From contig PUDQ02000003.1 in NCBI GenBank assembly GCA_002964805.2, positions 2,480,001 through 2,544,000 on the forward strand: 64,000 nucleotides of DNA. The letters are read 5' to 3'. Position 1 is the stretch's first letter; each line of letters starts with the position of its first letter. This document shows positions 45,303-55,943 of this stretch, one piece after another. This DNA comes from Trametes villosa (taxonomy: Eukaryota > Basidiomycota > Agaricomycetes > Polyporales > Polyporaceae). Made by a program: the position numbers and the translations under genes. Below the pieces are notes generated by a model that worked only from the letters and a program-made list of their open reading frames with translations, made no database searches and was not told the origin of the DNA.

Positions 45303-47746
45303 ATGGCGCTCCTGGATACCGTCACTCTGTCGCAAGCTTCACTTGCGGTCGTGAGCCTGTACATCGCATGGTCGCTGTTACGCCCATTTGTGGTGAAAAC
45401 TGCGCTGGACAACATCCAGGGACCGCTCTCCGCATCCCTCCTGACTGGTACGCACTTCCTTTCACTCTCGACATTTCCGCTTGAGCGGTGCTGAGCCTAG
45501 CGGTGCGCATATAGGAAACATCAATCAGTTCGCGTCGCGCCATAGCTGGGACTTCCGCGAAGAGCTCGCCCGCAGGTACGGGCGCACCACCACCATCTGT
45601 GGCCTTTTCAATGTAAGCATATACCCACCTCACTCTGTACGTGCGCGCAGCCCCGAATACTAACTGGCGGTGCCATTACAGAAAAAATGGCTCATTACGC
45701 ACGACCCGAAGGCGCTCCACTATATATTCATCAAGGATCAAGAAATTTACAGGGAGCCTATATTGTACGCGATAGCGTCCTTTGCGCATGCATCGGGGCT
45801 ACCATGTACTGATCGCTCGCGCCCGCAGGACCTTGCGCATTCTAGTTGGCCCGGGTCTTCTTGGTACTGAGGGCGAGCAGCACCGCCGTCAGCGCAAGAT
45901 GCTCGACCCCGCGTTATCGACGAAGCACCTTCGCGAGATGACACCCCTGTTCTACGACATCATCCACAAGGTGCGTGCTTGCCCTCCCACTGCATACAAC
46001 TCCCCGCTACCGACTGCTTACACGATGGCAGACTCGCGATGCTATGGCTGCGCGCGTGCGCGCATTAGACATGGAGAGGACCGCTGGACCCGGAGCGGAG
46101 CTAGACATGCTCTCGTGGATGGGGCGCACCACGCTCGAGGTGCTCGGACAGGCCGCGCTCGGGTATTCGTTCGACCCGCTCATAGAAGACGTCCCGGACG
46201 AGTTCGCGACCGCCGTCAGGTCATTCTTGTACGCCCATTCTGCCCTTCTTGAGGTTTGCGACCACCGCTGACCACATCATACGGCAGCCCGCAAGCCGCT
46301 AAATCTGTCGTCCCGCGTATCTTACTCCCGTTCGCGGTCAAGCTCGGCTCGCCCGCGTTCCGGCGGCGCATGGTAGATCTGATTTCGAGCGAGAGTGTTC
46401 AGGGCTTGCAGCGCATCTCGGACAAGCTGCACGCGCGCTCGGTGCAAATCTTTAACGAGAAGAAGGTGGTGCTCGTGCGCGGGGATGACGCGGTGAAGCG
46501 TCAGATTGGAGAAGGTCGGGATATCATGAGCATTCTACGTGAGTGTTCGTTTTGGGAATGCTTGATGATAATTGACCAGTACGGATACTCACGAGTACTT
46601 CGGTTCAGTTAGAGCGAATATGATGGCCTCCGCGGATGACAGGCTCTCAGACGAGGAGCTCGTCGCCCAGATCTCGTACGCTCCCCCCGTGCAAGAGCTA
46701 CCTGTGCGCAAAATAGTTGATGTATCATGTTTCTCCTGCAGCACGATGATTCTGGCCGGCATGGACACGACTTCCAACACGCTCGCGCAAATTCTGGAAC
46801 TGCTCGCCGCCAACCCCGACAGGCAGGAGCGTCTCCGCGGAGAGCTCATTGCTGCAGTCGAAGCTGAGGGCGAGGGCGACACTCTGGACTTCGACCGCCT
46901 GATGGAGCTGCCTTACCTGGACGCAGTCTGCCGCGAAACTCTCCGCCTGTACGTACCATCGCAAATGAAGCCCCTGCTAGGATGTGAGATGCCCGTACTA
47001 ACAAACACTCGTCGTCTCTCAGACGTCCCGGCGCAGCGTTCATTTTCCGCGAGTAGGTATCCCACTTCCATCTACCGTCCCCAACGAGTTCATTGACACT
47101 CCTTTCCGCTCTAGCGCAAGCAAAGACACCGTCCTGCCGCTCACAACCCCTGTACGGGGGCTCGATGGTACCCTCTATACCGCCATTCCCGTGCCGAAGG
47201 GCACGCGCGTCGTCGCAGACGTGCACGCGTCCAACCGCGACCCCACGACGCGGGGCGCAGACGCCGATCAATGGCGGCCGGAACGCTGGCTGGAAGGCTT
47301 GCCGAAGACGATCGAGGATGCGGGCATCCCCGGGGTATATTCGCATATGTGAGTGCGGGTTCAGCATTCGTTCCGGAGGTTGGACGTTGACGGCCGTCTG
47401 TGTCGCTAGGATGACGTTCATCGGGGGCGGGAAGGCGTGCATGTGAGTACTATACCATAAGCGCTAGTAGTCGTACCAGTTGCACTTGTCCTGACGAGTC
47501 TTATGCAGCGGCTTCAAGTTTGCCCAACTCGAGATCAGTCAGTGCAACTCTGCATCTATCCGTATATTAAGCCGAGTGCTGACTGTGTTTGCGTTCGCAG
47601 AGACGGTGTTGCTTATCATGCTCCAGTCTTTCAGGTTCGAGCTGACCGAGAAGCCGATTGTGTGGAACTTCGCTTCAGTGCAGTATCCGACAGTCGGCGA
47701 GGAAAGCACGGAGCCCGGGATGCCGTTGAAGGTCGCGCTGCTGTAG
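45303..47746 (+). CDS. Cytochrome P450 monooxygenase, 13 exons
   Basis: Joined exons give about 550 residues with no break. The N-terminal hydrophobic segment (SLAVVSLYIAWSLL) is the usual ER anchor. Motifs in order: helix C HRRQRKMLDPAL; I-helix ILAGMDTTSNTLA; ExxR in CRETLRL; PERW in the WRPERWLEG region; and heme loop FIGGGKACIGFKFAQLE with the axial Cys. The heme loop carries Lys where Arg is more usual. The motif is built from two small exons joined inside the Ile codon after the Cys. Basidiomycete P450s of this type often act on fatty acids, terpenes or xenobiotics; the family number and substrate cannot be read here. No neighbouring biosynthetic gene suggests a cluster. Confidence 0.88.
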
Positions 47747-48015
47747 AGGCGGATCTGGTTCCCGCACGACACACGGTGAGAACTGCGGGTACTAGTCATT
47801 CTCGATCTGCCTAAGAGCTCGGTCGCCCTGGTACATGGCACGGCGGTTCGGAACATATAGGGTGCGTGGTTCAGAGACATCCGCTCCTTGCATTAGAACT
47901 GGCTCAAATTCGCAAACGCCAACAGCTTCAGAACGACTTCTCGGTCTGTACGCGCTACGTTCCATGAACACTAAGTACATTCCCGGTAGCTATCAATATC
48001 GTAAATGTAGCGCAA
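47747..48015. other. Intergenic between P450 and unit D
   Basis: Nothing recognisable. Confidence 0.4.
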
Positions 48016-48900
48016 TCACATCGACGTCGACGAGCCTCTAGGTGAACAGTCATATCGCAGTCAACTTCCCGCCACAACCACGAAATCTACACCTTCCCCA
48101 GAGATACCCCACCCCATCGCCTGGACAGCCTCCCGTCATCCGTCGTCCGCCATCGGTCAGTGCGCTGGAGATGTTGAGCGAGCTTGAGCGAGCTTGATTC
48201 CTTGAAGCACCGTCGGTACGAGAAGGCGCATCGTTCTTGGCGTCGCACGTGTCGAGGTAGGGAGGTCTTGCATCGTTCATCTTCGTAGGTCTTCTCGTCT
48301 TGCGAATATTGAGCAGGTCTTGAGCTGCCTGCGTTGGCAGGAGGTCTTGACTCGGTCTTGAGCCTTGAGGGAACTGCGTTGGCAGTGGCGGCGGTCGGTT
48401 GAGGCCGGTCTTGAAGATCACACGAAACCGAGAAGAGAAACAGAACGCCTGCTCACGAGAGTCAGCATACAGTGAGTGCACGATGAACGACGACGTACCC
48501 AGAGGCGGCGCACGAACGCATCCGCGCTGTCCCCCCTCCCCTTGGGGTTCCAGCGCGGGGCCAATAGAGCTCACACGCGTGAGACTCTCCCGTGGGCACT
48601 TGTTTATCCGTAACCGAGTCCTTCGCGCCTACACCGGGCCTTGGCCTCAGCGTTGTTCTTGACGGTAGAGTGTGGCGGAGAGGAGGTACTTACCGTACTG
48701 GCGGGGATAGGTCGCGGTGCGTGCCGCGCCCGCCCAATGGGCCTAGCGCAGCTGCCCGAGTGATTCTCGGGGTTTCATGGAGGAGGGGAGGTGGAAGTAG
48801 GATGGAGAGAGGGGATGGGCGAGGAGGGATGTTGATATACGGAGTGGCTGACGGTGGCGGGCGCCGGCGTTCGGGGAAGCGAGTACTAGAGGTTCGCCGC
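48016..48900. repeat. Dispersed unit D (partial copy of the 2-kb unit)
   Basis: This starts with AATCACATCGACGTCGACGA, as unit A, and covers the gene part up to the TATATCAA-like box. Past about 48900 I see no match to the upstream blocks of A-C. Confidence 0.65.
48050..48764 (-). pseudogene. Array gene, unit D: degraded copy
   Basis: Exon and intron order match units A and C, but the start codon is ATC at 48762-48764. Exon 3 lost two bases near its beginning, giving an early stop in the shared frame. Intron 2 keeps a good donor, a TGCTGAC branch site and a GCAG acceptor. Confidence 0.5.
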
Positions 48901-50065
48901 CGATCACCAGCGTGAAGGTTCTCATCCAATACGCCGCGCGCGGAGGTTGAGGCCTGAGGCTTGCAGCCCAATCGACGATTGGCTGAGTTCTCTGTAGGGT
49001 GGCTATCGAGTAGCTCAACCGCGGCGGGCCCGGGGCTGACCAGCGCTGACTCTGGAAGGCCAGGGCTCACACTGGAAGGTAAGTCAAAGTCGTCGAGGCA
49101 AACGGGGTCCGGACTTCCCGCGGGGCCCGCTCCGGAATAGCGTCGTTTCGGAAGGTATGCTTTGACGTTTGCAAATGTGCTGGAAAGCAGGGTTAACAAT
49201 ACCATCGTCATGCACGCCCAACTTGACAGTGCAAAGTGTCTCTCTGAGGAAGTGTACATATGACCAAGGAGGTGCTGCAGGTGATGCGATTGCAGGGCCG
49301 CCGAGCAAGAAAACATTCCGGCCAGACCCAGAACGAGCAACAGAGGCCGACAGCTGACAGAAGGTGATGGAAAGTATATCTCAGTTTGGCAGATATATGC
49401 AATTTTGAAGGCCAAAGTGAGAGTCGTCGCCACCTCGAATCGGCGATGGGTACAAGACTGAGAAAGCAGCTGCCAGTGGCAGGACGTCCCCGTCGACTAG
49501 TAAAATGAACAAGACAGACGCAAGCTAGAGTACGAGTTTCGAATACCAACCCAAGACGTGGCACCACGATGACTGTCAATAGAAATAATAGCAGCCTCAG
49601 TAAAAGCCATAGAAAATCACGGAGCTATCGCGATGGAGCACCGGCGCAAGGTCGAAGAGAAACCGGCGGATTGTCGTGTACACTGGGTGAAGAGAGGTCG
49701 CAAGCGATAGCGCGGCAATCCCTCGTGTGTCCTCACAAGTAAAGGACACATGAGGGATCGAAAGTTTCTTGACAATACGTCGGACCAGATAGCACCTCAA
49801 GCCAGCGTGGAGCGAGTCGGAGGAGGAGAAGAGAAGAAAAGACGAAGTGAGTACATCAGACAGATCACGTAATTATACTGGGCGCCTAGCAGACCGGGTA
49901 GCCCCGCAGCTCTCTCAACTCGGACCAGCATGCTCAGACAATGGAATCTTGAACTGGATTAATTGCACATTTTCCTTTGTTGCTAGGCATGGAGAGGAGT
50001 CAGGATAAATATGAGAGCTGACGGTCTCGTGCGATCTTGTCTAGCCTCTCTTCCGAACTACCATC
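48901..50065. other. Intergenic upstream of kinase-like gene 1
   Basis: There is no firm gene. A minus-strand frame at about 49110-49433 has two hydrophobic stretches (PLLLVLGLAGMFSCSAAL and WACMTMVLLTLLSS) and could be an exon of a decayed membrane protein, but no partner exons were found. Confidence 0.35.
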
Positions 50066-51187
50066 ATGGCGTCTGCGCCCACCAACCCTCCATGGTTCGC
50101 CACACGCCCAGACGGCAGCATCAACTGGATCGGCGTCCCGCTCAGACTTAAAGAGCACCCTGAGCTTGTGAAGCGAGGGATAGTCCCGACAGACCCTCTG
50201 AAGCTGGTGCGGGACTGTTCCTTTTCTCATCACCATCCGAGGGGCCCACGCTCATCCCCGCTACGTTGGACAGGGCATCGTCTTCCACACGGACCAGACA
50301 GATCGCGAACACCCTCAGTATGCAGTGAAGATACTGAACACGGAGAGCGACGAAGCTGCTATTCACGAGCAGCTGCTCTCCAGCCTCGACGCCCCCAGAA
50401 ACCACACGCTCCCGTGCGACATCGTCCGGACAGGACATCCAATCGCCATCATGCCGTTTCTTTGCCCGTACATGCCCAGCCCGTGGAAGTGCAGCCTGAG
50501 CGAGTTCTTGGGCGCAATGCACCAGCTTGCGGAGGTAGGGCGCGTGGCTAGTGTCCCCGATGCGCATGCTCATGACGAAGCACAGGGCCTCGAGTACATG
50601 CATTCGCAACACATCGCACATCTGGTACTACCGACGCCCTTGTCTCTGTCAACGCTCGCTGACGCAGGTACAGGACTTCGCGCCCAACAACACGCTGACC
50701 GCCGAGCCGCGCCATGCCAAACATCACCCCCGGCTCGTGAGCGGCAGGATGTACATTATCGACTTCGGCTCGTCGAAGCGGCTGCCGAAAGGACCAGGGG
50801 AACAGCAAGCGATCGCGCTCCCGCCGAGCCAATGGGAGCCTCCGGACAACCTCAAACACCTCGACCCGTACTCCTGGGACGTGTGCTGCCTGGGCCAGAC
50901 TGTGGAGTATTTTGCGGAGGTACGTATCCGGTGTTGACCTCCAGTCTTCCGCTCTAGGAAACCATAGAGCTGACCAAAGGCATGTTCCGTAGACGACGTA
51001 TCACGACAAAGTCCCGCCGCTCTTGCGCGGTCTCTCGCAGTGGCTAATCGGAACTGAGCGAGGCTGTAGAGGTGTATGCCGATGCCGTCCCACTGCGGGG
51101 GCGGTGCGTGATTTCCTAGCACTCGCCCGGTCCGTCGTATACGATCTCGAGCTCCACGGAAGCTCGACCGCACGTAGCAAGAGCTGA
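50066..51187 (+). CDS. Small kinase-like protein 1 (tail-to-tail partner of the 51.4-kb gene)
   Basis: Exons 50066-50206, 50274-50534, 50586-50624, 50674-50919 and 50993-51187 give 293 residues. Kinase-like landmarks are YAVKIL (ATP-lysine), a catalytic loop reading HLDFAPNN instead of HRDxxxxN, and MYIIDFGSSKRL with an intact DFG. There is no glycine-rich loop and the N-terminal lobe is short. The N-terminus has a distinctive PPWFATRPDGSINW block; the C-terminus has GTERGCRGVCRCRPTAG. K2 at 55944-57074 shares all of this and the exon layout, including a 39-nt exon 3. Two acceptors 6 nt apart precede exon 4. It may be a pseudokinase or a weak atypical kinase. Its substrate is unknown. Confidence 0.75.
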
Positions 51188-51424
51188 GCTGTGAACAGAG
51201 TGTTCTTTATTACCACACGAGGCTATCTCAATATCTTCCATCCTCTACGTATTCCGCACTGCGCCGCTCAGCGCCAGCATGACCAGATTGGGATACAAAA
51301 ACTACATATTGTACGGGTATAAGCAGTGCCCTGGGTTGTGGCTAACGTATCCTGTGGTCGGTGCGCATGAGCCTCGGGTTAGGAAGGCGGACTACGGCGC
51401 AACTGCTCACCTAGCCACTCCCCC
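51188..51424. other. Short convergent intergenic gap
   Basis: These are the 3' ends of the convergent K1 and S1 genes. Nothing else is seen. Confidence 0.4.
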
Positions 51425-51802
51425 TCACGGACCAGCATATCGCCACGCCTCCTCGTCATGGGTATAGATTCCCACATCGCTGTTCATGAAATACCGTATC
51501 CCGCCGAGCACCGCACGATGGTTCACGACCGCCGCGCGTGACGGGCCCATCACATACACCTTGAACCGCTGCGAGCCGGCGGGTGCCTGCACGTGGATGT
51601 GGTAGATGATGTTCGCGTACGCGCCGCTCGACGTGCAGCCGTCCTTGGTGAGCGCGATGGTGCTGCCGTCGCCGAAGGGCAGGGGGATGGCCCCAGTGGT
51701 CATCGATTTGGAAGAGAGTTCGAAAAAGCGCGGGTCTTCGATGCGCCGGACGACCTCGCTGAGGTGTTGGAGCGCGGTGAAGGTGAAGAGGTCGCGAGGC
51801 AT
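51425..51802 (-). CDS. Small partner protein S1, 125 aa, unrecognised
   Basis: This is a single-exon frame. It aligns with S2 (55220-55618) along most of its length: FTALQHLSEVVRRI against IDALRIVIATLRSL, and RFKVYVMGPSRAAVVNHRA against KFAVWIMEPFRGNMVEYNRD. Both have a region of alternating hydrophobic residues (likely beta strands) followed by helices. No signal peptide or membrane segment is seen. It faces K1 tail to tail at 237 bp, and the same pairing recurs between S2 and K2, which suggests linked function or a block duplication. An upstream exon cannot be excluded. Confidence 0.62.
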   Translation of the reverse strand: MPRDLFTFTALQHLSEVVRRIEDPRFFELSSKSMTTGAIPLPFGDGSTIALTKDGCTSSGAYANIIYHIHVQAPAGSQRFKVYVMGPSRAAVVNHRAVLGGIRYFMNSDVGIYTHDEEAWRYAGP

Positions 51803-53750
51803 CTGCGAAGTGCGCCTGCGCGAGACACGAATAGGATGTTAGTTGTGGAAACTTGAAGGATAATGTGGGTAGATGCGCTTACGGATGATTTTTAGTGGAA
51901 GTGGAGGCGACCACAGACCCGCAACAGCTGTACTGAAGTGAAGCTGTACGGGGTAAAAACCAAGCGATCCGCCGCGAATTTAGAGGGTCCTGCCACAGGC
52001 CTCCTTAGCCACGACGACGGATCGAGATTGGGTCAGGACAATGGCCGTCTCTTACATGGGCACTTCGTCTTGGCGCGGGCTTGCCTCTTCATTGTCTCCT
52101 ACGCGTCCGTATAGCCCTGGCTCATCTCACTCCGAGAAACAGGACTACCGTGTCGTTGCGTTGTGGCAAGCACTCGACTGAAAACCGATTCTCCGGATCA
52201 AATTTGCATAGCATGGGAGGCTATGTGCACTGAAGCCGAGGACGTTCCCTGCTGGACGAAGGATCCGGTCGAGCGGAACACAAGTCGGTCGACGGCGGTG
52301 AGGATCCCTCAGGAAAACACCCACCGGTCTTCAGTCACCTAAAAAAGCAGAGGAATAAGTATTGCTGGATACAGGCTCTGCGGAGTGAATGTCCTACGCA
52401 CCGCTCGGTAGCACGCCGTTCGGCTCGAGCTGCCACACTCGCGAAGAAGATATATGTTTGTGCGCCTGCCATCAAGCCCGGAGGTGTTATTATTTTATAA
52501 GGAGGATTAGACTGTGGGCGCACCATTAGTCCCCAGAACTATTGACCGCCGCAGACCCTTCTCAGCCTGAAGACCTTGGTACACAACCAGCTCGCGAAGC
52601 GAGAGCCCGACGAGCGTGCAAGCGATTGGCGACGATGCTGGAATCCCCGGGAAAGACTCTGCGAGAGTTAGAAAGATTGGGAAAAAAAAGGGGCGTACAG
52701 TATTTCAACTGTATCTAACTCGTCGAGGACCTCTTGCGTGGACCCGAAAACGTTGGGAGCGCAAAAATCGCCCGCGTGGCGGCGAAGCCTCCACCTCTTT
52801 CTTTGCATATTGCCACTGCCACGAACGCTTGATCCCGGGCTAAATTCGACCTGAAAGAGTTAATCCTGAGGGGACGATGTGTATTTGCTTCAGAGGCCCC
52901 CTTGAAGCATCTAAGTTGAACTTTGAACGTTGAACGTTGGAACGCTCAGGCTCGCAAATACGTGTTGTCGATGTCGTAGACTCGGTGCGGGAAGCTGGGG
53001 AGGTGCCGCTAGATTGGGCGCTCGCCGTTTTACGTAATAGATCTCATCTCACGCATTTTCGTCACTCATTCTCTTGGCACTCGACATACTGGCTCTCGCC
53101 TTCACCACGCTGCATGCATGTTTCGCTCAAAGTCTTCTCTTCACATTTCAAGGACACACTTCTCCGTCTTACTTAGCCGGATGAAGCTTTACGCAACAAC
53201 GCACACATGCAGTGCTTCCTCCGATCTAAGAGGCTGACAATACAAGGCGCCAGGCTATTGACTTGGACCTATCCCCGGCTACGCAGTTGCCCGGCACAGC
53301 TCGAAGAGTTCGTGTTATTTCTGTGCTTGACTTTCTTAGCCCGGGGCACCACGCTCAGTCGCCGTATCTTCTCTAGGCCGTGCATAGCGCGGCTCAAGCG
53401 TTCCGCCCACCGCTCCGAGGCGAGTCGTAGGGCTGCCTGGCCTCGTCAATGACGAGCTGCCTATCAGCAATAGACCCCAGTGCTTCATTGTCGTTGCCTC
53501 GAAGCTGGACCGCTGGAATTCCGCGATTCTACCTGTTTGCAATTCACGAATGCGTGTAAGGCCTACCAGCCTCCTCGCCGGTGCCATTAGCTGCGTCAGC
53601 CTGTTGGGTAGCTCGAACTAACTCTCCGGCCGGACCCGCACGTATCGCTGGGCCTACAAATAGACATACACGTATGTTTGGAAAACACCTGTCGGCTATC
53701 CAACCGTCCGCGTCCGCTCACCCGTTCGGGCAGGTCGGCGATCGTCCGCA
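51803..53750. other. Intergenic, no gene seen
   Basis: There are 1.95 kb of sequence without a supportable exon. An A-run lies at 52682-52689, and a tripled TTGAACGT-like motif at about 52918-52938. Confidence 0.4.
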
Positions 53751-53975
53751 CTTGTTCGCTTCAACAAGCGCCCGCCGTTCGCCGCTAGTCAGCCTCTCTG
53801 GAATATGAACCATCCGTCTCGCCCGTTCCCTCTTTCTCCATTTCTTCTTCCTCCCACCACACCTCCCCCAACCCCGAGTGCGATGCACACTCGGGCAGCT
53901 GCGCCATGGCCGAGGTGCGGGCGTGGCACGCACAACGACCTATCCCCGCCGAATCGGTAAGTAGTCCGGAGTTCT
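53751..53975 (+). repeat. Inverted fragment E of the 2-kb unit (promoter plus exon 1)
   Basis: The plus strand here matches the minus strand of units A-D from the TTGTTCGCTTCAACAAGCGC block through the exon 1 coding part (GTHNDLSPPNR against GTHHDLSPPVR) and its GTAAGT donor. After the donor the similarity stops. The fragment therefore carries a promoter and first exon in front of unrelated sequence. Confidence 0.62.
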
Positions 53976-55061
53976 CTCAGCCTCACTCCCAGTTTAAGAC
54001 GTGTGCTGTGGCGGAGGTGCCCGGCACAGGCGCGATATCGCGGCTTTCTAGACAAGTGCCCTGGAAGACGAGCATCGCCTGTGGAGCTCAGGGCCCCGCG
54101 CTGGACCTTTCGGGGAGGGGGGTCCACCGTGGACGCGGCGACCACCCGCCTGCGGGGTAAGTACTCGCAACTCATGGCGACCAGATATATGCTAACTGTG
54201 CTGGTAGGACTTCTGACCTTTGCACCCCTTCCGTGACAGCTGCCCCTCCATGGACCGCGGACCGTCGAGGACGACAAGAAGACCTGCCTATGGCCCCGGG
54301 ACCGAACGGTCGATGGACGAAGACTACGGCAAGACTCCCTCGGAGGTCTACACCCCCGAGGGCAACCCGGCCAACGCGGGGCAGGTACGTATTTCCTGCC
54401 AGGGGACGAGGCAGAGGCTGGGGTATCTCTCGGGGACAGCGCAGGCCTCATCGTGGCCCCCGGGTCTAGTACCCGCCACCTCGCGGCGGGGAAGCCAACT
54501 GCGCTGTGATGCTGGTCGGGGTTCTTGACGCAGGTATGTGAATAATTCCATACATGCATTCTGTACTAATACGCGCAGTGTATGCGTAGGATAAAGCGGC
54601 GCGCGTAATGTGCCACAGTCTTGACCGCGCATGCTACGAGGTGAGTGATCATATGCACTTCGCGTCAAGATACCCCGAAAAAGCTGATTTCGCACAGTCA
54701 TGCAGATGAAGTACTCGATGGCAACGGGGCGTATTTTCCCGTCACCATACTGCTCGCATCAGGCCAACGACGCCGTCGTAAGGTGCAGTGCCATCGGAGA
54801 CTGCGAAAGATTCTCCCTCACAGTCAGGCTAATTGACTGAGCACCGGCATGTATGCGCTTAAGGACATTCTATCTAGCAGGTGTGTGCCTCTCCTGATAT
54901 CAATATCTATGGCTAACCGTCAGGCGGCATGGGTAGGACAATATGCACTTCGCTATGTTTTCCCTGGCCGAATACTGGCCCGCCTGCACCCTGCTCTATT
55001 GTTCGAGTGCGCTTAGATGTGGCTTGCAAGGAAGCTCGGCTACGACGCACCTATGCAGGGA
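53976..55061. other. Region with exon-like relics
   Basis: A frame at about 54243-54384 (MDEDYGKTPSEVYTPEGNPA) ends at a donor. An exon-like segment at about 54398-54530 contains the relic shared with 34.8 kb. These may be exons of one unidentified gene driven by the E fragment, but I could not assemble an open reading frame through them. Confidence 0.3.
54427..54508 (+). repeat. Coding relic shared with 34809-34885
   Basis: This is the inverted counterpart of the 34.8-kb relic. The frame reads GDSAGLIVAPGSSTRHLAAG and stops soon after. Confidence 0.5.
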
Positions 55062-55069
55062 TATAAAAC
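55062..55069 (+). promoter_or_regulatory. TATA box of partner gene S2
   Basis: TATAAAAC is followed by a pyrimidine-rich leader. It lies about 155 bp before the ATG at 55220. Confidence 0.55.
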
Positions 55070-55219
55070 CCCTCTCCTTCGGTGCTGGACGTTATCTCCG
55101 TCCGCTTCCCACCGCTCGCTATACCCCACTCCCAAAATATCCCTTTGCCGTGAGTCGCATACACAGACCCATCGTCCCCGCTGTGGCTAACCCGCACCAA
55201 CCCCCAGCCCTCCCTTAAA

Positions 55220-55618
55220 ATGGCAGCAGACGCACACAGCATCGACGCCCTGCGCATCGTGATTGCTACCCTCCGCAGCCTGCCCGACAGCACCTTCATC
55301 GCGCCCGGCTACGCCGGCGCGTCCTTCACGCTCGCCAACGCCGACGGCCGCGCGATCACCGTCACCAAGCTCGGGCTCACGAAGACGACCGCAGAGACGA
55401 TGGGGTACACCGTCGAGGTCGCGAAGCCGCGCGGGCGCTCCGCGAAGTTCGCAGTTTGGATCATGGAGCCGTTTCGCGGGAACATGGTCGAGTACAACCG
55501 GGACGCGCTGATTTGGGGGTTGAACGAGGTGATCAGGGACCCGAATGTGGGCAAGCAGCTGTGGGAGATCTCGGCGAAGCATGTTGCGATGGAGGTGTCG
55601 AGGTTGCGGCGCCGGTAG
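55220..55618 (+). CDS. Small partner protein S2, 132 aa, unrecognised
   Basis: A single-exon frame starts MAADAHSIDALRIV. It is homologous to S1 by alignment (see S1). The C-terminal half (ALIWGLNEVIRDPNVGKQLW) is helical and basic at the end (EVSRLRRR). It lies tail to tail with K2, 325 bp away, mirroring the K1/S1 pair. A good TATA box and leader support the start. It is soluble by appearance. Role unknown; binding to the adjacent kinase-like protein is only an inference from linkage. Confidence 0.7.
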   Translation: MAADAHSIDALRIVIATLRSLPDSTFIAPGYAGASFTLANADGRAITVTKLGLTKTTAETMGYTVEVAKPRGRSAKFAVWIMEPFRGNMVEYNRDALIWGLNEVIRDPNVGKQLWEISAKHVAMEVSRLRRR

Positions 55619-55943
55619 AGGGCTGCTCGGGTGTGGCCCGGGTGGTATAGTAGGTGCTTAGCCACTACATCCTCGCGCCCATCTTTTATCGCGCTCGCGG
55701 CGTCGTGCTTGTTGGCGTTCCCTTCCTCTCCATAGGATTGCTGTTGTATAATATATTGTACCTCGTGCACGAGCAGGCTACTACTTTCAGTGGACTGCTG
55801 GTCCCCCCTGAGAGCGCCTACCAACGCTCAACGCCAATCGGTCGAAAGGTTGCGGGTTATGTCATATGTATCCGCAGGTTGTGGCTAACTACAGCGCACA
55901 CCCCAAGCGTTCTAACTAGTACAATATTGTCATTTCTGGCAAG
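55619..55943. other. Convergent intergenic gap S2/K2
   Basis: This holds the 3' ends of the convergent genes. Nothing recognisable. Confidence 0.4.

Noticed and set aside
48690..49433. 247-codon minus-strand open frame
   Set aside because: Its C-terminal part is just the unit D exon 1 region read through in another frame. Only the hydrophobic start near 49.1-49.4 kb might be a relic exon, and it lacks partners.
53789..54559. 256-codon minus-strand open frame
   Set aside because: It is antisense to fragment E, whose plus-strand exon and donor match four other copies.
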